DNA from: CAZZCP01 sp964653235
GTDB lineage: Bacteria; Bdellovibrionota; Bdellovibrionia; Bdellovibrionales; UBA840
Direction: 5' to 3'
Assembly (NCBI GenBank): GCA_964653235.1
Contig: CAZZCP010000029.1
Location: 1 to 26,909 of the forward strand
Length of the DNA stretch: 26,909 nt
Within the stretch, counting starts at the first letter, position 1, and each line of letters starts with the position of its first letter. A program made the position numbers and the translations under genes. The notes beneath the pieces are model-generated. The model was not told the origin of the DNA, ran no database searches, and saw only the letters and a program-made list of their open reading frames with translations. Below, piece by piece: positions 1-6,692 of the stretch.

Positions 1-564
1 GAAACTACTGCCGAACAAGCGCTCTCATGGGGACTATCTGGGCCAAACTTACGAGCTGCAGGAGTAGGTTTAGATTTAAGAAAAGTCCAACCTTATTATG
101 GTTATGAAACTCTTGACTTTGATATTCCAACAGGGACAAAAGGTGATGTCTACGATCGATTTATGGTTCGATTTTGTGAGATTCAAGAATCAAATAAAAT
201 TATTCTTCAGATAGCTAAAAATGTTCCTGGAGGTGATTATGTGTCACGCGAATTAAATTCAGTACTGCCAGAGAAGAAAGAGGTTTACGGAAATATTGAA
301 GGTATGATTCATCATTTTCATTTAGTTGTGAATGGATTCTCAATTCCAAAAGGAGAAATTTATGATTCTATTGAAGCAAGTAATGGTGAATTAGGTTTCT
401 ATCTTTGCTCAAGTGGGCAGACAAAGCCACAAAGATTGCGTTTCAGAGCTCCAAGTTTCTTATCACTGCAGTCTTTGAAAGATCAACTTCATAACATAGA
501 TGTAGAAGATGTATTTCCAGTTTTGGGTAGTTTAAATCCTATTGCAGGAGAATTTGATCGATGA
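1..564 (+). CDS. nuoD: NADH-quinone oxidoreductase subunit D (NuoD), C-terminal part, 5' end outside window
   Basis: The frame is open from base 1 to the TGA at 562-564, giving the last 187 residues of the 49 kDa subunit of complex I, a peripheral-arm protein that helps form the quinone pocket with NuoB. Family hallmarks are visible: GLSGPNLRAAGV followed by DLRKVQPYYGYE, then GDVYDRFMVR, ELGFYLCSSG, RLRFRAPSF and a final GSLNPIAGEFDR. These match ordinary NuoD closely, so this copy looks functional, unlike the divergent NuoD-like gene at 4256. An internal ATG at 163 is not the start, because the similarity continues upstream to the window edge. The stop overlaps the next start (ATGA, 561-564), so the two genes are probably translationally coupled. 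Confidence 0.96.
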   Translation, partial: ETTAEQALSWGLSGPNLRAAGVGLDLRKVQPYYGYETLDFDIPTGTKGDVYDRFMVRFCEIQESNKIILQIAKNVPGGDYVSRELNSVLPEKKEVYGNIEGMIHHFHLVVNGFSIPKGEIYDSIEASNGELGFYLCSSGQTKPQRLRFRAPSFLSLQSLKDQLHNIDVEDVFPVLGSLNPIAGEFDR

Positions 565-1646
565 TGTCTTATTTAAAAAACTCAGAACAAAGAGATCAGA
601 ATAAATTTTTAGCATGGGAAAATCAAAAACAAAAATCGAGAGAAGATGCTCGAGCGAGTTTAAAATCAATGCGTATTGGAGACGCAACTTATACTACGGA
701 TTACATTCTAATTGGCGTTCAAACTGAGGATCCTGGTTTTGTTACAGATGAATTCTTTATAGATAATATGAGTTTCTCTGTTTTGGAGGGGCTGGATATA
801 CTGTGTGATATTCTAGGCATTGAGAAAGCCTATATTTTTTTTCAATCTAAAAAACTTTTTGAAAAATTTCGCTCTAAAATAAAAAGCTGGGAGTCTTCAT
901 TGCCCATAGGTAGAAAACCTTTAGATATTTGCAGTGATGTGCTACATTCTAGTTATTTAGCTAGTTATACACAAAGTATGGAGGCTTGGGTATCGAATCG
1001 ATCTTCTATACCATTAAGGCGTGAAACTAGTTCTATTCGTTGTAGTTTTGGAGATTGTTTAAAAGTTTATAAATACTTTTTGGACGGACCCTCTAATTTT
1101 CAAAATACAAAAATTCTTTCTCTTTTTTCTGAAAAAATACAATCTTTGATTGTAGAGGTAATGCTGGATGAAAAAATCGATGCTGTATTGAGTTTTCACG
1201 GTTTACATGGAGTAAAAGCAGTTTTACTTAACAATCGCATACTTTTGCCTGCTGCAAGTTTTCAACTTACTTTTAATGAATTACAAGATGACATTGGTCA
1301 AATGTCGGTTCAAAAAATAGAGATCATAAAAAAAAATCAATGTATTGTAAAAAAACTTTTTCAATGGATTGAGTTTTATAGCGCCAATAGCTGTGGTAAA
1401 TGCAAGCCATGTTTTGAGGCAAGTTATTGGAATTTAGAAATTCTCAAAAAAATACTAAGTATTGATGCGAAAATTCAAGACCTCGATTTACTATTAGATA
1501 TTGCAAAAAATATGGGGAATTACAATTTATGCAATCTTGCAAGTGATGAGTCTGAATTGTTGCTGAGTACAATTCTATATTTTAGAGATGAGTTTGAATT
1601 TTATATACGAGAAGGACATTCTCTTTATGAAGCAGGTTCCCATTGA
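561..1646 (+). CDS. nuoF: NuoF-like complex I subunit with degenerate NADH/FMN domain
   Basis: This 361-residue protein sits where nuoF is expected. Its C-terminal part is clearly NuoF: SCGKCKPC (C278, C281, C284) and C324 in NLCNL supply the four N3 [4Fe-4S] ligands, followed by FRDEFEFYI. The front part aligns only loosely (EDPGFVTDEFF; VLEGLDILCDILGIEKAYIFF). The glycine-rich GRGGAGFPTG segment is absent, the RGEY position reads FQSK, and the expected YICGEETAL site reads YLASYTQSM. NuoF is usually about 420-445 residues. From family knowledge, these motifs bind FMN and NADH, so I infer a subunit that can still pass electrons through N3 but probably cannot oxidise NADH. The start at 561 has AGGAG 10 bases upstream and overlaps the nuoD stop. 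No nuoE precedes it. The frame is intact, so it is not an ordinary pseudogene. Confidence 0.85.
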   Translation: MMSYLKNSEQRDQNKFLAWENQKQKSREDARASLKSMRIGDATYTTDYILIGVQTEDPGFVTDEFFIDNMSFSVLEGLDILCDILGIEKAYIFFQSKKLFEKFRSKIKSWESSLPIGRKPLDICSDVLHSSYLASYTQSMEAWVSNRSSIPLRRETSSIRCSFGDCLKVYKYFLDGPSNFQNTKILSLFSEKIQSLIVEVMLDEKIDAVLSFHGLHGVKAVLLNNRILLPAASFQLTFNELQDDIGQMSVQKIEIIKKNQCIVKKLFQWIEFYSANSCGKCKPCFEASYWNLEILKKILSIDAKIQDLDLLLDIAKNMGNYNLCNLASDESELLLSTILYFRDEFEFYIREGHSLYEAGSH

Positions 1647-3067
1647 AAATTGAGATTAACGGATTTGAAATTGAAACCAAGAAAGAAAATCTTTTAGAAA
1701 TTTTTCTTGAGAAGAAAATTCCTATCTTAAATTTGTGCTATCACCCTGGTTTAGAATGCAAAGCACAGTGTCGAGCATGTTCAGTTGAAATTGAAGGAGA
1801 AGAGGAGCCTGTTCTTGCATGTCAGATAAAGGCAGAAGAAGGCATGAAAGTATCCAATTTAACAAAGAAGATTTTAAATAAAAATCGATGGGATATGGAG
1901 TTTTTTCTGTTAAACCACCCAATGGAGTGTCATATTTGCCATAAGGCAGGAGATTGTGATTTGCAAGATGCATATATGAATTACGGCAAATACTTCTCTG
2001 AAATGAATGTCAATAAAAGAAAAAAGGGAGAAGTTAGAGAAATTGGTAAAGGTCTAATATTTTCTAGTGAAAAATGCATACATTGTGGCAAATGTGAGTC
2101 TTTCGAAAAGCAAATCACGAAGACGAATTCTTTAGCTTTAGAATATTTGCCAGGGCAAGTTAAGGTGAAAATAGAAAATAAAGTTCAACATAACTATTCT
2201 CAAAATTTGATTGATCTTTGCCCGTCAGGAGCGATTCAAGAGTGTAGTACATCAAGCAGCAGTCACGATCAGATAGTGACTGAGGGAATTTGTGGACTTT
2301 GCTCTAAAGCCTGTAACGTTTTTTATTATCATGATAAAAATCAAATATATTCAGTTAAGCCAAGAGAAAACTTGGCGATCAATCAATATTGGATGTGTGA
2401 TAAAGGGAGAAAGATACCCCAATCAAATTATTATTTACCAGCATATTGGAAGTCCATCAAAGCTCCTAGCGAAAGAGTCGTTTCGGAGGTGTGTAGAAGC
2501 CTTAAAGTTGAGCAATCTGCAATTGTATTGACATCACATTTTTCAATTGAAGATTATGAATTCATCACTGAATTTATGGCAAACTTTAAAGATCAAATCT
2601 TTGCATTTCCTGAAATTTTATTTCCCTCAGATACTTTTTTACTTGAAGAACAATACAGTCCTAATAGTCATTATTTTTCAATCTGGAGCAAAGAAAACAT
2701 CTCACATTCTTTCGATGTCTTATTAGAGCAGATACAAAGTAATAAGATTCAATTTCTAGTTTTGAATATCCCTCCACTATTTTATAGAAATGAAGAATGG
2801 CAAGAAATATATACAAAACTGCGTGAAGTTAAAAATTTAATTCTTTTGGTTGAGGAAGAGTTTTATGACNNNNNNNNNNATGACGATAAAGCATTGGCTA
2901 TTGTACCTTTAAAAAACTATTATCAAAGAGAAGGGACTTATAGAAATTCCATTTCTTTAACTCAAAAGCAGCCTATGCTATTTGATTCTTCAGAAAATTT
3001 GATGAATATAAAAGCAGTATTAAAACATTTTTTTGGTGGTATCGATGGGTATAGTCAAAAGACATAA
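1643..3067 (+). CDS. nuoG: NuoG-like complex I subunit, short form, spans a 10-base gap
   Basis: This 474-residue protein carries the electron-wire motifs of NuoG in order: a [2Fe-2S] N1b site (C32, C43, C46, C60), a His-Cys3 N5 site (H92, C96, C99, C105), an N4 site (C145, C148, C151, C193), and an extra [4Fe-4S] of N7 type (C217, C220, C224, C252) leading into MCDKGR. The molybdopterin-oxidoreductase-like remainder (about 260-474) is compact, ending with a QREGTYRN segment; E. coli NuoG is about 900 residues. The start is TTG at 1643, overlapping the nuoF stop as TTGA, with AGG just upstream. Ten N at 2870-2879 leave four residues unknown, but the frame stays open across them. With its partner NuoF lacking NADH motifs, this protein may be the real electron entry point; that is inference. 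Confidence 0.88.
   Translation: MKIEINGFEIETKKENLLEIFLEKKIPILNLCYHPGLECKAQCRACSVEIEGEEEPVLACQIKAEEGMKVSNLTKKILNKNRWDMEFFLLNHPMECHICHKAGDCDLQDAYMNYGKYFSEMNVNKRKKGEVREIGKGLIFSSEKCIHCGKCESFEKQITKTNSLALEYLPGQVKVKIENKVQHNYSQNLIDLCPSGAIQECSTSSSSHDQIVTEGICGLCSKACNVFYYHDKNQIYSVKPRENLAINQYWMCDKGRKIPQSNYYLPAYWKSIKAPSERVVSEVCRSLKVEQSAIVLTSHFSIEDYEFITEFMANFKDQIFAFPEILFPSDTFLLEEQYSPNSHYFSIWSKENISHSFDVLLEQIQSNKIQFLVLNIPPLFYRNEEWQEIYTKLREVKNLILLVEEEFYDXXXXDDKALAIVPLKNYYQREGTYRNSISLTQKQPMLFDSSENLMNIKAVLKHFFGGIDGYSQKT
2870..2879. other. assembly gap of 10 N inside nuoG
   Basis: Ten undetermined bases interrupt the nuoG reading frame near residue 411. The frame is open on both sides and in register, and the downstream part still resembles the NuoG C-terminus, so the estimated gap length is probably right or off by a multiple of three. 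Confidence 0.98.
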
Positions 3068-3542
3068 AGTAAGACATTTCTGGTACTTTACACATTTTAT
3101 TAAAAATATAGGTGCTATACTTAGGTTTCTTTTTTCATCTATTTTAAAAAAACGAGATTATGATTACCCTAAAAGTATCAAAAATATTGAATATAAAAAA
3201 AAGGGTTTACCTATTCTAACACTTGATCAAGAAAATCAATTTAAATGTACAGCATGCGGATTATGTCAGACTGCTTGTCCTGCAGGATGTATTCAGGTCG
3301 AAGGTAATTATGAAGTAGCTAAGAGTCGATCTGCGAAGCTGACGTCTTTTGAATTGGATACACTGAGATGTATTTATTGTGGTATTTGTGAGCAAGTTTG
3401 TCCGATTGATGCAATTCGTATGGGGCCCGAATGGCAAGTGCCAGGTATAAATGGAGCCAGTTTTGTATATAACCAAGATAGTCTTTCTTCAAAAGACAAT
3501 CTAAAATATGGGGTAAAAAGCCTCACTAATAGTAAGGTTTGA
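3045..3542 (+). CDS. nuoI: NADH-quinone oxidoreductase subunit I (NuoI), 2x[4Fe-4S] ferredoxin-type
   Basis: This protein is about 165 residues long with the two tandem ferredoxin motifs of NuoI, C68-C71-C74-C78 and C109-C112-C115-C119, which hold clusters N6a and N6b between NuoG and NuoB. The N-terminus has an amphipathic or membrane-facing stretch (about 13-35, HFIKNIGAILRFLF), as in other NuoI, and the spacing between motifs is typical. The end also fits the family (IRMGPEW, then a YNQDSL segment). It overlaps the nuoG end. TTG 3033 and GTG 3036 are in frame, but ATG 3045 has GGTGG five bases ahead and is my choice. nuoH, which usually lies between nuoG and nuoI, is missing here, so the membrane-arm genes must lie elsewhere or be absent. 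Confidence 0.92.
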   Translation: MGIVKRHKVRHFWYFTHFIKNIGAILRFLFSSILKKRDYDYPKSIKNIEYKKKGLPILTLDQENQFKCTACGLCQTACPAGCIQVEGNYEVAKSRSAKLTSFELDTLRCIYCGICEQVCPIDAIRMGPEWQVPGINGASFVYNQDSLSSKDNLKYGVKSLTNSKV

Positions 3543-4009
3543 TGTTTATGTTTTTGAAAACATCTCTTTCAAAGATGATTAAAAAATTAAGTAATTTTGA
3601 GCAGAAAGTTTATATTGATTCTATCGGATGTTGCTCTTTAGAAATTGAAAACATTCAATCACCTATATACGATTGGAAAAGGATACATCTTGAATCTCAA
3701 GAAGCAATAGAAGAATGTGATATGCTTCTAGTCTCTGGATGGATTAATAAGAATAGATCTGAAGAAATAAAAAAAGCTTATGAATGCCTTGTCGGAAGTA
3801 AGCTTGTAGTTGCTGTGGGTGCCTGTGCTATATCTGCTAGTGTTTTTCAGCATGATAAAGAGTTATTTCCTTTAGATTCAATACTTCCTGTAAATTTGTA
3901 TATCCCAGGCTGTCCACCAAAGCCGGAACAATTACTTAAAGCCCTTTACGAGTATAAAAAATTACTTCATGATACGAAAGAAAGATCTTTATATGAAGCT
4001 CTCCGATAA
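3542..4009 (+). CDS. NuoB-like / hydrogenase-small-subunit-like protein (second complex I-type set)
   Basis: This roughly 155-residue protein belongs to the 20 kDa subunit family (NuoB, HycG/HyfI, EchC). It has the full N2-type ligand pattern: tandem C30-C31 (IGCCSLEI), C95 (VAVGACAIS) and C124 (YIPGCPPKPEQLLKAL). The tandem CC is NuoB-like; hydrogenase small subunits read CxxC there. The sequence around it (SGWINKNRSEEIKKAY) is divergent from ordinary NuoB. It starts directly on the nuoI stop (TGATG), with TAAGG 4 bases ahead of ATG 3542; ATG 3548 is an alternative. It is first in a mini-cluster with NuoD-like and NuoI-like genes, so it is probably a paralogue and not the main nuoB, which I would expect upstream of nuoD outside the window. 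Confidence 0.85.
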   Translation: MFMFLKTSLSKMIKKLSNFEQKVYIDSIGCCSLEIENIQSPIYDWKRIHLESQEAIEECDMLLVSGWINKNRSEEIKKAYECLVGSKLVVAVGACAISASVFQHDKELFPLDSILPVNLYIPGCPPKPEQLLKALYEYKKLLHDTKERSLYEALR

Positions 4010-4253
4010 CTTTCAGATACTAAAAGATGCAGTTTCTTTAAAAATGACTGCAAAAAAAACTCTTATTTCAACTCCTGTATGGGAAGCTGAATCAGCAGAT
4101 TTTTGGCTTTTTTATGAGAAAAATATTGATATATTTGAAAGTACTATTTTTTGTCTTTTAGATAAAGAATTTGAAAGCTATATTAGCTTTCGTCTCAAGA
4201 ATGCAACTGGTACTACTTTTTTGCTTTTAAATAAGCAAACAAAGGTATTTTAA
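3993..4253 (+). CDS. small unrecognised protein in the NuoC position
   Basis: An 86-residue frame lies between the NuoB-like and NuoD-like genes, exactly where nuoC would stand in a B-C-D order. I see no convincing NuoC motif: the protein is short, has no signal peptide or strong membrane segment, and ends in LLLNKQTKVF. NuoC is usually 150 residues or more, so this could be a shrunken NuoC-type subunit or an unrelated small partner. The in-frame ATG at 3969 lacks a ribosome site; ATG 3993 is preceded by GAAAGA and overlaps the upstream gene by 17 bases. It ends two bases before the next ATG. Coding status rests on context and the uninterrupted operon structure, not similarity. Confidence 0.6.
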   Translation: MKLSDNFQILKDAVSLKMTAKKTLISTPVWEAESADFWLFYEKNIDIFESTIFCLLDKEFESYISFRLKNATGTTFLLLNKQTKVF

Positions 4254-4255
4254 AG

Positions 4256-5299
4256 ATGGATTACTATACTTTAAAATATGATAAAGAAGATGTAAAAGAA
4301 TTCGAATTAAAGGAAGAGTCCCTAAAAAGACCATATTGGTCAGTACTAAAAAAACAAAGCAAACTAGGTGTAATTCCTCTTCTTGATCGCTACTCTCCAT
4401 TAGAAAGTATAGCGCTTGAATGGTCTTATGTGAAAGCAATTGAAGAAGTGAATGACCTATTTGTGAGTGATCGAGTTCAATATTTGAGAAGTATTTTTCT
4501 AGAGCTACAAAATATTCTTTGGAATATTCATTATCTTAGAAATGTTTTTCAAATTATAGGAGACCAATATTTTAGTGTGAAATTGCTTTTACTTGAAGAA
4601 AGCTTATACGATAGCCAAGAAATTTGGAGTGGAAGTCGAATATTGCCTCAGTATTTAAAAATTGGTGGGGTGATACATGATTTAAGTTTAGGGGTTCAAA
4701 CAAAATTGAATCAAAATTTAAACACGATTTTATCCAGCTTGAATCAATTACAATCAGAATTAACGAAAGATTTTGTTGTTTCTGAAAGGCTTCATTCTAA
4801 ATGCTGTATTTCAAGAGAGTTTATTCAAAAACAAGATTTGAGTTCTATTTTTGCTTTATCTGTAGGAATTAACCGAGATGTTAGGGCTTTTGATTCCTAT
4901 GGTGCTTTTGAGAGCGTGAGCATCGAAAATAGAGAGCTCAACACATTAAAATTATCTAGTGAGAAAAGTTGCGCGTGGTCCAGGCTTATGGTTTCATTGG
5001 TTCAAGCAAAAAATTCGATACGTATTTTACAATCATTAATGGTTAAAATTCCCAATGGTCCAATTGATTTAGAAATAGGGGAGCTTAAGCCCCTAGAGAA
5101 CAATTGCCTATTTTCTCAAATACAAGCACCAAGTGGTACTATTTTATTGTCAATTATAGATAATGATATTTTTATCCACTCTCATTCAACCAAGATAAAA
5201 TATTTTTTAGCTCAGTTATTAGAGGGAGTTCACTTTGAAGATGTTGAACTGTTTTTAAAAAGTATTGCCTATGAACCAAGTATTGGAGCTTTACATTGA
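4256..5299 (+). CDS. divergent NuoD-like protein (second complex I-type set)
   Basis: This 347-residue protein aligns in order with NuoD: DRYSPLESIALEWSYVKAIEEV (about 44-65), DRVQYLRSIFLELQNILW (72-89), YLKIGGVIHDLSLG (133-146), LSVGINRDVRAFDSYGAF (201-218), WSRLMVSLVQAKNSIRIL (241-258), IPNGPI (265-270). It lacks the N-terminal GPQHPxxHG region whose histidine contacts quinone in complex I, and the usual GEVDR ending reads SIGALH. It also lacks the two CxxC pairs that hold nickel-iron in hydrogenases, so it is not a [NiFe] catalytic subunit. Family knowledge makes it a partner of the NuoB-like protein just upstream; I infer a complex I-derived module with an altered or absent quinone site. 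Canonical NuoD is encoded at 1-564, so this is a second, more divergent copy in the same operon. The preceding stop is two bases upstream. Confidence 0.82.
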   Translation: MDYYTLKYDKEDVKEFELKEESLKRPYWSVLKKQSKLGVIPLLDRYSPLESIALEWSYVKAIEEVNDLFVSDRVQYLRSIFLELQNILWNIHYLRNVFQIIGDQYFSVKLLLLEESLYDSQEIWSGSRILPQYLKIGGVIHDLSLGVQTKLNQNLNTILSSLNQLQSELTKDFVVSERLHSKCCISREFIQKQDLSSIFALSVGINRDVRAFDSYGAFESVSIENRELNTLKLSSEKSCAWSRLMVSLVQAKNSIRILQSLMVKIPNGPIDLEIGELKPLENNCLFSQIQAPSGTILLSIIDNDIFIHSHSTKIKYFLAQLLEGVHFEDVELFLKSIAYEPSIGALH

Positions 5300-5733
5300 A
5301 CAAAATCATTAGGCTAATTCGATTTATTTTACGAACAACTCGGGAGCTTTTATCTCAGAAGCCGATAACCATTGAATACCCTTTTGTTAAGAAATCAATT
5401 GCAAATGCTGCGAAATCTCAAATTGGAAATGAATTTGATCTTTGCACTGCATGTGGAGACTGTGAAAAAATCTGTCCTATGGGTGCTATCGAAATTCAAG
5501 GTGATAATTATATAGCAGAAGCTTTAATGCCTAAGCTGAAATCACAAAAACGACTTCAAAAGGATTTGCAGGCTTTTCTATTAAGGTACGATGCCTGTAA
5601 TTTTTGTGGCTTATGTGTTCAAAATTGTCCTGAAAACTCCTTGTATTTCATGAAAAAGTTTCCTCCCAAAGGGACTCGACGTGATTCTTTAGTTGTTGAC
5701 CTTTATGAGCCATATAAGTTGAGAAAAAAATGA
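5296..5733 (+). CDS. NuoI/HyfH-like 2x[4Fe-4S] protein (second complex I-type set)
   Basis: This 145-residue protein has two complete ferredoxin motifs, C50-C53-C56-C60 and C101-C104-C107-C111, separated as in NuoI, preceded by a basic amphipathic N-terminus (IIRLIRFILRTTRELL) like the membrane-facing helices of NuoI. It would bind two [4Fe-4S] clusters and feed electrons to the NuoB-like protein encoded three genes upstream. The sequence is clearly different from the NuoI at 3045, so this is a diverged paralogue and not a recent duplicate. The start is TTG at 5296, overlapping the previous stop as TTGA, with GGAG seven bases ahead. HyfH/HycF-type ferredoxins are an alternative family label; either way its role is electron transfer. 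Confidence 0.87.
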   Translation: MNKIIRLIRFILRTTRELLSQKPITIEYPFVKKSIANAAKSQIGNEFDLCTACGDCEKICPMGAIEIQGDNYIAEALMPKLKSQKRLQKDLQAFLLRYDACNFCGLCVQNCPENSLYFMKKFPPKGTRRDSLVVDLYEPYKLRKK

Positions 5734-6692
5734 ATATACCCATTAGTGAAAAGACTTATAAAGCAGCTTTTTATAATTTTCTTCAAGAAAGAAGGTGTTT
5801 TCATGAGAGATATAGCTTTCGCTTATACAACTCAACAGCTGAGGCATTGACAGAGGCCTGTAAATCATTGGCAAAAAACTTTCCCAATAAAAATGAAATT
5901 ACTGTAATAACGGGCAATAGTTTTTATTTTCAACCAATAATGGCATCTTTTTCTAGAGATGCTTATAAGGTGAATCAAATTGATCTCAAAAATTTAGACT
6001 TACATGAACTTCAAGAATCAATGCAAAATAGTGTTTTTTGTCTAATGGCCTTGGATCATCCTTTTACCCAAGAAATATATCCATTTCAGAAGATCATTGA
6101 TTGGCTCTCTGACAAAAAATTTTTTTCAATTATTTTGTCTCATAATCATCATTTTTTACACTATCAAGAAGTCAAACATACGGGTTTTGAAATTTATATT
6201 CAAAGTTTAAATCAGAGATTTGCTTATTCGGCACTTGCTTCTCGATTACGAAAACTTGAAGACTTGATACCTTGGGATATAAGCTTAACTCGTGAAGACT
6301 ATCTTAAGTTGAAGAATGAGTTTGTTGTTAATAATGACATATTTCAGTTGCAAGATTTTGAGAAAAGCATTTCAAAGCCATTTGAAGCACCCTTTGTTGA
6401 TATTCAAAGGTCTTGGGATCGTTGTCTTATAAGAACTCCCAATATCGATAGCTTTGCTCTTATGGAACTTTTGTTAGAAAAAGAGAAAGCTTTAGACAAT
6501 CAAGTCGAGAGTTTAAGCCATTGTCGCTGGTCAAGTTTACTTGATTACACTTGGTGGTCTAAAAATTTTGATTTCCCAAGTTCAGAAATTCTGATTTTGT
6601 CGCATCGGGCTATAGATCTTTTAGATCACAAGCTACTTCTCGAATGCTATGAAAAGGTTTTAGAATTGCAAAAAGGTGATTCCATTGAATGA
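5730..6692 (+). CDS. unrecognised protein, last gene of the second complex I-type set
   Basis: I do not recognise this 320-residue protein. It has no signal peptide, no clear membrane segment and few cysteines (no cluster motif), so it is probably cytoplasmic. The middle (about 55-180) has alternating hydrophobic strands and helices, with a segment DHPFTQEIYPFQKIIDWL that faintly recalls the 'tG.iyPi..i..l' region of fold-type I PLP enzymes, followed by ILSHNHHF. No Schiff-base lysine is evident, so enzyme activity is doubtful and the resemblance may be chance. It overlaps the NuoI-like stop (ATGA, 5730-5733), which ties it to the complex I-type genes as a possible subunit, assembly factor or electron-donor adaptor. 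AT-rich like its neighbours. Confidence 0.7.
   Translation: MNIPISEKTYKAAFYNFLQERRCFHERYSFRLYNSTAEALTEACKSLAKNFPNKNEITVITGNSFYFQPIMASFSRDAYKVNQIDLKNLDLHELQESMQNSVFCLMALDHPFTQEIYPFQKIIDWLSDKKFFSIILSHNHHFLHYQEVKHTGFEIYIQSLNQRFAYSALASRLRKLEDLIPWDISLTREDYLKLKNEFVVNNDIFQLQDFEKSISKPFEAPFVDIQRSWDRCLIRTPNIDSFALMELLLEKEKALDNQVESLSHCRWSSLLDYTWWSKNFDFPSSEILILSHRAIDLLDHKLLLECYEKVLELQKGDSIE

Noticed and set aside
3542..5733. [NiFe] group 4 hydrogenase (Hyf/Ech type)
   Set aside because: The large-subunit-like protein lacks both CxxC nickel-iron motifs and the small subunit has the NuoB-style CC, so a hydrogen-active site is not possible.
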